From IMG/VR virus record IMGVR_UViG_3300030380_004032, positions 1 to 30,647 of that record: 30,647 nt of DNA; one strand, 5' to 3'. Position 1 is the first letter of the stretch; each line of letters begins with the position of its first letter. This document shows, one piece after another, positions 1-5,908 of the stretch. The notes under the pieces were generated by a model that ran no database searches, was not told where the DNA came from, and saw only the letters and a list, made by a program, of their open reading frames with translations. Both the position numbers and the translations under genes were made by a program. This stretch comes from a virus.

Positions 1-421
1 TAAAATCTATTCCGTACAAATAAAGCTTTGAGACTTTTGAATAAATTGCAAAAGCTAAAGCATATGCAACGGTATTGTTAAAATAACAAAAAGAAACATC
101 GTTAATAACGTCTTCTAAGGGGTATTCAACTATCTCCGGAACCCTCTCGTCTAAAGCGCAGGAGTAAATAGGTCCCTTGTTAGGCATATCAAGTAAAAAA
201 TCTCTAGCAACCCCTGTTTGCAACCCTGCCTTTACATCATCTAAAAACCTTTCAGCGGGATCCATCATAAAGGTGCGATCAACATGAAGCACTGCTCCTA
301 TGCTGTTTATGCCCCAAACTTCGTCAAATGTTTTTGAATTTATTCTGTGTAAAACGTAATCACTAAAGCTACCGCCCATTGCTACGATAGCTATCTCCTT
401 ACCCTCTAAAGTTTTTTTCAT
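1..421 (-). CDS. DUF115-like protein, 3' end cut by window edge
   Basis: Partial gene: 140 residues visible from an ATG at 421, and the reading frame runs off the left edge. The N-terminus has a Rossmann-like strand and glycine turn (AIVAMGGSFSDY, residues 11-22), then FDEVWGIN (32-39) and a DRTFMMD stretch (48-54). The visible end, residues 115-140, has a small-residue helix followed by LYLYGIDF. This pattern of an NTVAYALA helix followed by an I-x-L-x-G-x-D-F strand resembles the DUF115/MptE-like fold, whose characterised members handle pterin or sugar-nucleotide type substrates. That relation is from memory. The start overlaps the upstream adaptor gene by ATGA, so it is the next gene of the late operon. 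Function in the phage is unknown; a tail-region sugar or nucleotide enzyme is possible. Confidence 0.6.
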   Translation of the reverse strand, partial: MKKTLEGKEIAIVAMGGSFSDYVLHRINSKTFDEVWGINSIGAVLHVDRTFMMDPAERFLDDVKAGLQTGVARDFLLDMPNKGPIYSCALDERVPEIVEYPLEDVINDVSFCYFNNTVAYALAFAIYSKVSKLYLYGIDF

Positions 422-1059
422 TGTTTTTGAACTCTTGTTAAGCCCTCTCTGTAAGCATCTGTGTTTTCTACACCCTCTGCGTAAAGTTTTAATCGTGTTG
501 CGGCCTCGACAAACCTTTTTTCATATTCCTGAGATAATGTAGGGTCTCCCTTCATAAATATATAAGCATCAACAAGACACCCATAAAGCAAGACGTCTGG
601 TGCATTTTCCCCAAACCAAGATGTTCCGCTAGTTCCGGTTATAGAAGCGGGTCTATAGTAATAGTGTAACTCGCAAGTGTAGGTATCGTCCGGTGTAGGA
701 GCTAATATAAAGTTGTTTACGTCAAACAAACCATAATATTTTGGAGTGCCCGTAGTGGCAGGATTTGGAGTGTGTTCTTGCAGAAAATTTACATCTTTTT
801 GGAGAAGAAAGATGTTTTCGTTATTTTTTATCAGAGATAAAGAAAAAGAAGACAGATAATCGGAAGGAACGGCTAAGAACTTATTTCCAGAACTGGTTGC
901 GGCAGTAGCATTTTTTCTAAAGAAATCAAGGTCAACAAGCTTTAACAAACGTTCTTCTGTATTTCTTATAAAGTTATCAAGATTGTTAACAAACGTGGTT
1001 TCGCTGTTTTCGGTGTAGTCTTGAATAGCCGTTTTTAAAGTGGTGTGTGTATATGTCAT
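418..1059 (-). CDS. Neck/tail adaptor-like structural protein
   Basis: A 213-residue soluble protein. It starts with a helical segment (residues 20-50, FVNNLDNFIRNTEERLLKLV), then PSDYLSSFSL, a PKYYGLF motif near 105 and PTPDDTYTCELHYYYRP around 127-143. The last third is helical. This layout (N-terminal helices, then beta pairs with a 'PtPd...Y...Yyy.P' motif) matches a family that marine phages carry beside the gp4-like adaptor. I infer a connector or tail-completion subunit. It sits between the tail protein gene (3 bp gap) and the DUF115-like gene (ATGA overlap). It shares overall architecture with the product at 2163-2831 and could be a distant paralogue. Confidence 0.6.
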   Translation of the reverse strand: MTYTHTTLKTAIQDYTENSETTFVNNLDNFIRNTEERLLKLVDLDFFRKNATAATSSGNKFLAVPSDYLSSFSLSLIKNNENIFLLQKDVNFLQEHTPNPATTGTPKYYGLFDVNNFILAPTPDDTYTCELHYYYRPASITGTSGTSWFGENAPDVLLYGCLVDAYIFMKGDPTLSQEYEKRFVEAATRLKLYAEGVENTDAYREGLTRVQKQ

Positions 1060-1062
1060 TTT

Positions 1063-1716
1063 TTATACTATTGTTATGTTTCCGACCATGCTGCTATGAT
1101 TAGTGCATTGATACACTAATGATGTATCGCTTGGTTCATGTGGCACGATAAACTGAGTCAAACCTGTTGTGCTATTAAAGTTTTCTGTAACCCCTGTTGT
1201 AAAAGCAGAGCCCCCGTTAGATGTCCTAATCTGCAAAGGATGACTGCTTACGTTTGCGGTATTGTCAATAAGGTATGTATGACCTTTGTAGAAGGTAAAG
1301 TTTGGGTTGTCACCAGAAGTGGCTCCCGGACCTGTAAATGTAAAAGCACTCGAACCGTTTGTTCCAGCTACATATTTAGTCACTGGACCTGTTGTTTCAT
1401 CATTTAATCTAAGCCAAGCCCCACCATGAGCAAAATACAAACCACCTGTCGCATGAACATGAGCAATCGCACCATGATATGTTGATGCGCTAGGCAAATC
1501 ACTCAAAGCAGCGTAGTAAAAAACAATTTTGTTTGCTCCAGAACTAACATCTAAAAGACCGTTTGCATCTATGATATCAGTTAGAACGCTAGAACTGTTT
1601 CCTAACGCTGCATAAATCTCATTAAAATTGTCATTAATCTTATCCGCGCCAGCACGAAGAGTATCGCCAGTGCCATCGTTTGCGCTTGATCCAATTCCTA
1701 CTGTTTGTTTTGCCAT
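1063..1716 (-). CDS. Tail protein with C-terminal cupredoxin-like domain
   Basis: A 217-residue protein. Residues 1-40 (DGTGDTLRAGADKINDNFNE) are a motif common at the N-termini of phage tail or fibre-attachment proteins. Residues 75-105 are glycine- and tryptophan-rich, like a collar or fibre repeat. The C-terminal ~95 residues look like a cupredoxin sandwich: a strand-rich region, H159-P, and a closing YQCTNHSSMVGNITIV (202-217) giving C204, H207 and M210. H, C, H, M is the ligand set of type 1 copper sites, and the final strand resembles plastocyanin's. Similar tails occur in other marine virus structural proteins (from memory); whether copper binds is unknown. It starts 1 bp from the stop of the next upstream gene. 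Confidence 0.6.
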   Translation of the reverse strand: MAKQTVGIGSSANDGTGDTLRAGADKINDNFNEIYAALGNSSSVLTDIIDANGLLDVSSGANKIVFYYAALSDLPSASTYHGAIAHVHATGGLYFAHGGAWLRLNDETTGPVTKYVAGTNGSSAFTFTGPGATSGDNPNFTFYKGHTYLIDNTANVSSHPLQIRTSNGGSAFTTGVTENFNSTTGLTQFIVPHEPSDTSLVYQCTNHSSMVGNITIV

Positions 1717-2163
1717 TTAAGCCTCGTCAAAAGTCTTATTTGTTGCGTCAAGTGTAACACTTGTCGAGTCAAAGGTCGATGCCGATGTTGACGCTGATAT
1801 TGTTACAGATCCAAGTGCGCTGGTAGAAGATACGCCTGTTAATTGTATTGGCGTAACAACGTCACCTCCAAGAGAAACAATTCCAACAGACCCTGTTGCT
1901 TTTATTTGCACAGGGTTTGAATCTTCTACTGTGGGTATGCCAACATAAACTACGTAAGGTTCTTTTCTTGCAGGTCTAGCATCTTTTAGGCCAATCGCGT
2001 CAGAAATTCGAGTGTAAGGCTCCAATTGAGGATGTTTTGGTTCATATTCATCTTTACCAACTAACAGACCGTTCCACTCTTTACGCATATCTTTATACCG
2101 ATACCGTAACCCGGAACGATCTGATATAGCGTAAGAGTTTTTTCCTGTAGCAAAACGAGCCAT
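1717..2163 (-). CDS. Structural protein of the neck/tail module
   Basis: A 148-residue protein. The N-terminal 50 residues are charged and aromatic (NSYAISDRSGLRYRYKDM), a block I recall as strongly conserved in marine podovirus-like phages. The C-terminal third is a Ser/Thr/Val-rich beta segment (GSVTISASTSASTFDSTSVT) ending in a short helix. The two parts look like a small docking domain followed by a beta tail. Its ATG shares one base with the stop of the adaptor at 2163-2831, and it is followed directly by the tail protein gene. Precise role unknown; head-tail joining is inferred from position. Confidence 0.55.
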   Translation of the reverse strand: MARFATGKNSYAISDRSGLRYRYKDMRKEWNGLLVGKDEYEPKHPQLEPYTRISDAIGLKDARPARKEPYVVYVGIPTVEDSNPVQIKATGSVGIVSLGGDVVTPIQLTGVSSTSALGSVTISASTSASTFDSTSVTLDATNKTFDEA

Positions 2164-2831
2164 TAGTTCACCCTAAAATATTCGTATTGGGGCGTAACAT
2201 TGAAAGAAGCTCTGTCTCTGTCTTCTGTCAATGCTCGTTCCATCTCCTCTTCATACATTGCTTTTAGTAGCTGGACACGATTAGGGGCTCTTTTTATAGA
2301 GATGTAGTAAGAAAGACCTGCCGCCAAACAGGGGTAAAACCGAAAAGGCATATCTAATGTGTTCACTTGTGTATCCGCATCATCCATGCGAACTAAAGCG
2401 TCAAAGTGAATTACATCAGTGCTATTATCAGGCACGGGCCAAACCTTTAAAACAGGAGTTACTTGTCTGTCTAAGAAGAATTGATTGGGCCGTCCATCTG
2501 TCGTCTTAGTTGGAATAGATAAGTAAGTGTCTCGGCTAATCCGATCTAAAGGAAAATCTGTGGAACCACGACGAACGACAACAGAAAGAATATCAATAAT
2601 GTCCGCGTCTAACGTATAATTACCTGTGCTAGAAACCATTGAAACTGTGCGCTGTTTAATTGTCCACTGGTTTAAACCTCTATTTGCCCATTCTGCCAGC
2701 ATTAAGTTAAGAGAACGCCGTGCGGTTTTTAAGTCATAACCAGTTCTAACCTCTAAGCCGCACCGCTCAAAAGCCTCTTCGATATAGTCCGATACATCAA
2801 GTTCAAAGTTTTTACTGCCAGAAGTTGTCAT
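2163..2831 (-). CDS. gp4-like head-tail adaptor
   Basis: A 222-residue protein from the ATG at 2831, which overlaps the upstream stop as TGATG; a GTG one codon earlier is less likely. The N-terminal helices contain DLKTARRSLNLMLAEWANRG (about 37-56), followed by YTLDADIIDILSVVVRR and then DGRPNQFFLDRQ and KVWPVPD. Helix bundle plus 'LP.d..dil' and 'v.lwPtPd' is the signature of P22 gp4-type packaged-DNA stabilisation adaptors, which form the ring under the portal. Its position in the virion operon with a P22-like portal fits. The C-terminus ends in a helical, charged segment and QYEYFRVN. Confidence 0.72.
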   Translation of the reverse strand: MTTSGSKNFELDVSDYIEEAFERCGLEVRTGYDLKTARRSLNLMLAEWANRGLNQWTIKQRTVSMVSSTGNYTLDADIIDILSVVVRRGSTDFPLDRISRDTYLSIPTKTTDGRPNQFFLDRQVTPVLKVWPVPDNSTDVIHFDALVRMDDADTQVNTLDMPFRFYPCLAAGLSYYISIKRAPNRVQLLKAMYEEEMERALTEDRDRASFNVTPQYEYFRVN

Positions 2832-3508
2832 CACTCATCTTTCGCGTACAAGTTATCAAATATCTGATTTACGTCCATTGTATAGTCTAAATCTGATTTT
2901 GAATAGTGTATATGCTGAGAGGGCAAAAAGTCGGGTGCGCCGTCTCCTGTTTCAAACCATGCCGGATGCGTGACACGAACGCGATTGTTTGGCAAGGCCA
3001 CTATGTTTCCTGTCCATTCTCCTGCATCTAACAACTCCAACACGTGACTTTGTTTATGTTGTGCAGGGTCGTCAGCAATCTCACTTTCTGTATAATCTAC
3101 AGTAAAGTAATACTTTGCAGGAAAGAAATTCGGTCCTATTTTAGCCAACCACGGACAAGGATGCGCTCGGTCTAGTCGATAAACAGCGTGAGTATGTGAC
3201 ATACAATCCCAAGGCTGAGCGAGATGGACCGGCATAGGTTCCGGCCACTCCTCCAAGGGGGTATCCGCTACAAGAGCAGTTATGGGCATACGAGCCCACA
3301 TTGCACCCCCGTGCACATTAGGATTATCCGTCCCGTCTGTTTCGCAACCAGTAAATATCATTTGAAAGCTCAAACAACGACTTGGCATGGTTGTAACGGC
3401 AATCGCCATAGCGTGTAAAAACTCGCCATGATAATTTGAATGGTTGCACGTGTACTCTCTTCGCACCCAACATTTAAAGTGCGGTATGTTGCTTTGTAAA
3501 TAAGGCAA
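2831..3508 (-). CDS. Conserved phage protein of unknown function
   Basis: A 225-residue protein rich in His, Trp, Cys and Pro, with no signal peptide or membrane segment. It begins at a TTG codon (3508). No in-frame ATG precedes the apparently conserved PHFKCWVRREYTCNH block at residues 9-23, which favours the TTG. Other visible blocks are PSRCLSFQMIFTGCE (about 42-56), HGGAMWARMPI and HPCPWLAKIGPNFFPAKYYF. The mix of conserved Cys and His could bind metal, but no standard finger spacing is present. I recall relatives in marine phages labelled only as hypothetical. It lies between the basic-protein cassette and the adaptor, so a virion role is likely but unproven. Confidence 0.55.
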   Translation of the reverse strand: MPYLQSNIPHFKCWVRREYTCNHSNYHGEFLHAMAIAVTTMPSRCLSFQMIFTGCETDGTDNPNVHGGAMWARMPITALVADTPLEEWPEPMPVHLAQPWDCMSHTHAVYRLDRAHPCPWLAKIGPNFFPAKYYFTVDYTESEIADDPAQHKQSHVLELLDAGEWTGNIVALPNNRVRVTHPAWFETGDGAPDFLPSQHIHYSKSDLDYTMDVNQIFDNLYAKDE

Positions 3509-3509
3509 A

Positions 3510-3806
3510 TTACTTTACCTTACCGCCCTTAGCCATGCCCTTCTTCTTCATCATGCCGCCACCGGCCATCTTTTGGACTTTACCGCCTTTGGCGTAGCCT
3601 TTTTTCTTCATCATGCCGCCACCGGCCATCTTTTGGACTTTACCGCCTTTAGCCATGCCCTTCTTTTTCATGCCGACAGCACCACCTTTGGCGTAGCCTT
3701 TTTTCTTCATGCCAACTTTGCCACCTTTAGCCATGCCCTTAGACCGCATATTGCCGCCAACAAGAGTGGCGGAATACTCATCCATTGTCATAAATTCTTT
3801 TGCCAT
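3510..3806 (-). CDS. Lysine-glycine repeat protein (AKGG/MKKKG)
   Basis: A 98-residue protein. After a short ordinary N-terminus (residues 1-22) it consists of repeats built from MKKKG(Y/M)AKGG and KVQKMAGGGM. About 26 lysines and only three acidic residues make it strongly cationic; Gly and Met are also very frequent. It is predicted to be disordered and to bind nucleic acid or acidic protein surfaces. The repeats are also visible in DNA as a 60-bp period. It is first in a run of five very basic small proteins upstream of the neck genes. Comparable Lys-Gly repeat proteins occur in related marine phages (from memory). Function unknown; a DNA-associated virion protein is one inference. Confidence 0.6.
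   Translation of the reverse strand: MAKEFMTMDEYSATLVGGNMRSKGMAKGGKVGMKKKGYAKGGAVGMKKKGMAKGGKVQKMAGGGMMKKKGYAKGGKVQKMAGGGMMKKKGMAKGGKVK
3544..3650. repeat. Coding tandem repeat, 60-bp period
   Basis: Positions 3544-3590 and 3604-3650 are identical over 47 bp. The following 10 bp diverge, so two 60-bp units encode MAGGGMMKKKG(Y/M)AKGGKVQK. Shorter, diverged copies continue to about 3740. The near identity suggests recent unit duplication by slippage or recombination. Confidence 0.9.
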
Positions 3807-3815
3807 TTTTAGCTC

Positions 3816-4193
3816 CTATGCTTGACTTACTGAACCTTTGGTTCGTTTTCTACGGTTAGCCATGACCGCGCCACATCCTCGCGCGACTGCCGTTCCCGCA
3901 ATTCTCTTACCCCTAAACGGCCTTTTAGGCCTTGTTACAGCCCCACCGTTTTTTAAACCCGTTACTTTCGCAGCTTTTGTATTAGCGACTGTAGTTTTTC
4001 CTTTAGATCCTGCGCTTTTTTTCTTGCGAGCTGTCGAAGCTCTTTCACTTTTCGACAAGCTATTAGCTTTAGATCTAGGAAGACAACGGTCCGGGTTACG
4101 TTTATCTTTTGAAGTACCACACGGGCCTTTGATAGAGCCATCTGATCCAATCCTTACCCAATCTTGTTTCAACCACTGTTTAAGTTGTCCCAT
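3816..4193 (-). CDS. Small very basic phage protein
   Basis: A 125-residue protein. The N-terminal LKQWLKQDWVRIGSDG (about 4-19) leads to PCGTS...NPDRCLPRSKANSL, then a Lys/Arg/Ala/Ser-rich tail (RASTARKKKSAGSKGK) and a C-terminal TRPKRPFRGKRIAGTAVARGCG. Only about five acidic residues. The W..i......CG......P.C.P.sk pattern resembles a family found in many environmental phages, from memory. Paired cysteines in CG and RCLP could make a small fold before the disordered tail. Its ATG overlaps the stop of the 42-residue gene by one base. Likely binds nucleic acid; role unknown. Confidence 0.6.
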   Translation of the reverse strand: MGQLKQWLKQDWVRIGSDGSIKGPCGTSKDKRNPDRCLPRSKANSLSKSERASTARKKKSAGSKGKTTVANTKAAKVTGLKNGGAVTRPKRPFRGKRIAGTAVARGCGAVMANRRKRTKGSVSQA

Positions 4194-4321
4194 TAAGAAC
4201 TCTTCTTTTTACCTAAAACAGATTTTAAAGTTTTTGCCTGACCAGCGTGTAATTTAGACGCTTTTTTCAAGCCTTTAATAACTTTACGAACCTTTTTTCT
4301 TTTGGTTTTTGTAATAGTCAT
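4193..4321 (-). CDS. 42-residue basic peptide gene
   Basis: A short ORF from ATG 4321 to TAA 4193 encodes 42 residues (MTITKTKRKKVRKVIKGLKK...LGKKKSS) with no acidic residue. It is predicted to form one amphipathic helix (VRKVIKGLKKASKLHAGQAK) flanked by lysines. Both junctions support it as a real gene: it overlaps the upstream gene's stop by ATGA and the downstream gene's start by TAATG. It is part of the cationic cassette at 3510-5014. Similar 'KGLKKASK.HA.QAK' peptides are familiar from related marine phages. Function unknown. Confidence 0.65.
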   Translation of the reverse strand: MTITKTKRKKVRKVIKGLKKASKLHAGQAKTLKSVLGKKKSS

Positions 4322-4566
4322 TTGCCCTTCCTTTTACCACCTTTTGATTTTTTAGCATAGTTGGGGTCTTTACAATACTTTGATGCGGCAAGATTTGCAT
4401 ATGCGCTTGGATATGTATCAAAAGTACGTTTTGCCCAAGCTTTTCCTTCCGGACAAATCTTCCCACCACTTTTTACTTTTCCGCCCTTCTTCATGCGAAC
4501 TACGCCTTTTGAAGAGCGAGACGGGACAGGACAAGCACCTGCACCTAATCTAACTACGCTACCCAT
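4318..4566 (-). CDS. Small basic phage protein (ICPEGKAWAKRTFD type)
   Basis: An 82-residue protein. A disordered basic N-terminus (residues 1-35, with KKGGKVKSGGK) is followed by a compact core, ICPEGKAWAKRTFDTYPS and AYANLAASKYCKDPNYAKK (about 37-73), and a KSKGGKRKGK tail. The core with two cysteines and 'W.kr.fd.ypSAYA...a.kyck' resembles a small domain shared by environmental phages and some large DNA viruses (DUF5872-like 'SAYAsg' motif, from memory). The start codon follows immediately after the stop of the 52-residue gene, and the end overlaps the 42-residue gene by ATGA. Function unknown. Confidence 0.62.
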   Translation of the reverse strand: MGSVVRLGAGACPVPSRSSKGVVRMKKGGKVKSGGKICPEGKAWAKRTFDTYPSAYANLAASKYCKDPNYAKKSKGGKRKGK

Positions 4567-4725
4567 CTAAAACATCCTTTGTGCTACAGCCGCGGCAACA
4601 ATAAGAACAGCTATACCCCATAAGCGCATATCTAGCTTATCTAGCTGCTTTTGTATCTCAGCGTACCGCCGATTACATTCTTCTTCATGCTTCTCAAGCA
4701 ACTTTAATACATCCTCTGCCTGCAT
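4567..4725 (-). CDS. 52-residue membrane protein with coiled coil
   Basis: A short ORF from ATG 4725 to TAG 4567. Residues 1-33 form a charged amphipathic helix (MQAEDVLKLLEKHEEECNRR, then YAEIQKQLDKLDMR); residues 34-50 are one membrane segment (LWGIAVLIVAAAVAQRM). The pattern 'short coiled coil, then one C-terminal membrane helix' resembles XhlA-type small lysis proteins and similar peptides in marine phages. It begins 1 bp after the upstream stop and ends directly at the next ATG, so it is a coupled operon member. Function is inferred only as membrane-associated. Confidence 0.62.
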   Translation of the reverse strand: MQAEDVLKLLEKHEEECNRRYAEIQKQLDKLDMRLWGIAVLIVAAAVAQRMF

Positions 4726-4726
4726 A

Positions 4727-5014
4727 TCAACATTTCCATCGTTTACGTGCCGCGCAAATACGTTTTTTAGGAGTCTTTTTACAATTAATGTTATGCATCT
4801 TCATCTGACCTTTTGAACGGCTACAATACGATGCGCGACGTTTTGCGTCTTTAGACCCCTTTTTAACTTTACCTGTTACAGCGGTTTTTAGTTTAGAACC
4901 GGGATTTGCTTTCCTGTAAGCAGCAACACCGGCCTTAGTCATTCCCGCCCCTTTTGATGCGGGGCGGAAATTCTTTTTGTTACGAGCAGGCATTTTAGCT
5001 TTACGAGGAGCCAT
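4727..5014 (-). CDS. Basic phage protein (possibly DUF6321-like)
   Basis: A 95-residue protein with one acidic residue and more than 30 Lys/Arg. The conserved-looking core runs from about residue 23: AGMTKAGVAAYRKANPGSKL, then GSKDAKRRASYCSRSKGQMK, HNINCKKTP and a C-terminal RKRWKC. Three cysteines lie in the C-terminal half. The 'GMT..GV.aYR..NPGSkLktAVt' and 'gSk..KRR.Sfc.R' blocks resemble a family I recall as DUF6321, a phage-encoded basic protein of unknown function; that name needs a profile check. It is the first gene of the cationic cassette to be transcribed. It may bind DNA or RNA. Confidence 0.65.
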   Translation of the reverse strand: MAPRKAKMPARNKKNFRPASKGAGMTKAGVAAYRKANPGSKLKTAVTGKVKKGSKDAKRRASYCSRSKGQMKMHNINCKKTPKKRICAARKRWKC

Positions 5015-5022
5015 TTTTTACC

Positions 5023-5295
5023 TTAATTAAAAAATACCGTTGCAGCAGTAATATTGGTCAACACAGATATATGTATATCACTGACCCGTATGCCATTAGA
5101 CGGTATGTTTACTGAGTGTGTATCAGATGCGTTGAAATCAAGATCTAGCACGGTAGACCCGCCGTTACCATCAGTGATGGTAAGTCTGGGAGTTCCAGAG
5201 CCTGTTTTCAACTGTATCTGACGGATACGTGCTGGACCTACACTTAGAGAGCCCGTAGCCGTTACCCGTTTAGATCTTACATCAGAGTCAGACAT
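5023..5295 (-). CDS. Small beta-rich structural protein
   Basis: A 90-residue protein, almost all predicted beta strand: VTATGSLSVGPARIRQIQL, LTITDGNGGSTVLDLDF, GIRVSDIHISVLTNITAATVFF. There are no Cys, no membrane segment and few charges, as in virion beta-sandwich subunits. Related phages carry a similar 'v.atG....gparv......dG.......' protein at this place after the capsid genes (from memory). It is 12 bp downstream of the next structural gene. Virion decoration or a spike-type role is inferred from position only. Confidence 0.5.
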   Translation of the reverse strand: MSDSDVRSKRVTATGSLSVGPARIRQIQLKTGSGTPRLTITDGNGGSTVLDLDFNASDTHSVNIPSNGIRVSDIHISVLTNITAATVFFN

Positions 5296-5307
5296 TTCAG
5301 CCTCCTA

Positions 5308-5790
5308 TTAGGCTGTTGGTGAGTCAGATGAAAGGCCGAAGAACTTTAATGCAATTACTCCACCTGCACCGGCTGTTCCAGAAACAATCAACTCAACTTC
5401 GTCGGCTGTCTCTGTCGCTGCTGTAGTTGAACCACCGGACATACCTAATACACCGTTACACGGGAAGAAACCTTTAAATCCGGTTGAATTAATTGCCTCA
5501 GAAATACCGTCAACAAAACCGTCTGTATCAGCATCTGTACCAATGTCAACCAAGTTTACAGCATTTGCTGCCGCGCTTGTTACTGTAACAGCAACACCCA
5601 TAGGGATGAAGTTTGAAGGAATTCCAATTGAAGACTCTTTATGAGATGTCCCCGTAGCAGCAACTGTTATAGAGGTGCTGTAAGTTGAAAGAACCATCTC
5701 ATTTGTAAGTCCACCAGTGGTGGAGTTTTTAATGATTGTTTTGAACCCGTTTTCGGAACGGACTGGACCGTTAAAAGTAGTATTAGCCAT
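5308..5790 (-). CDS. Virion structural protein after capsid terminator
   Basis: A 160-residue, Ala/Gly/Thr-rich, low-charge protein. The N-terminus FNGPVRSENGFKTI is typical of phage structural proteins anchored to the particle. The middle (AVTVTSAAANAVNLVDIGTD) and C-terminus (ADEVELIVSGTAGAGGVIAL) are beta-rich, with an acidic DIGTDADTDGF loop that could bind a cation. A good ribosome site (AGGAG) precedes the ATG at 5790. It is the first gene after the hairpin at 5860-5887, so its dose probably depends on readthrough or on a separate promoter. Specific role not recognised. Confidence 0.55.
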   Translation of the reverse strand: MANTTFNGPVRSENGFKTIIKNSTTGGLTNEMVLSTYSTSITVAATGTSHKESSIGIPSNFIPMGVAVTVTSAAANAVNLVDIGTDADTDGFVDGISEAINSTGFKGFFPCNGVLGMSGGSTTAATETADEVELIVSGTAGAGGVIALKFFGLSSDSPTA

Positions 5791-5859
5791 GGTTTTCTCC
5801 TGTCGTGGCTAGTGTCAACCACCCCATGCGGTTGTCAGGGATGGTTTATATTACAATAA

Positions 5860-5887
5860 AAAAGGGCGACTGTGAAGTCGCCCTTTT
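5860..5887 (-). terminator. Hairpin terminator after the major capsid gene
   Basis: A perfect 12-bp stem (AAAAGGGCGACT / AGTCGCCCTTTT) closes a 4-nt GTGA loop just 3' of the capsid gene. The A/T ends make it usable in either direction. The remaining gap to 5791 holds a second inverted repeat (GTCAACC at 5812-5818 with GGTTGTC at 5831-5837, one mismatch). It probably trims transcripts so that capsid mRNA exceeds downstream mRNA. Confidence 0.85.
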
Positions 5888-5908
5888 CCGTCAAGAAAAC
5901 TGATTTTT

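Noticed and set aside
3838-4257. 139-codon open frame on the plus strand
   Set aside because: Antisense shadow of the Lys/Arg-rich genes: their low stop density on the opposite strand produces Leu/Phe/Pro-rich frames.
3962-4469. Two further minus-strand frames (3962-4150, 4284-4469)
   Set aside because: They read the basic genes in a shifted frame, lack coupled junctions, and conflict with the better supported 42-, 82- and 125-residue genes.
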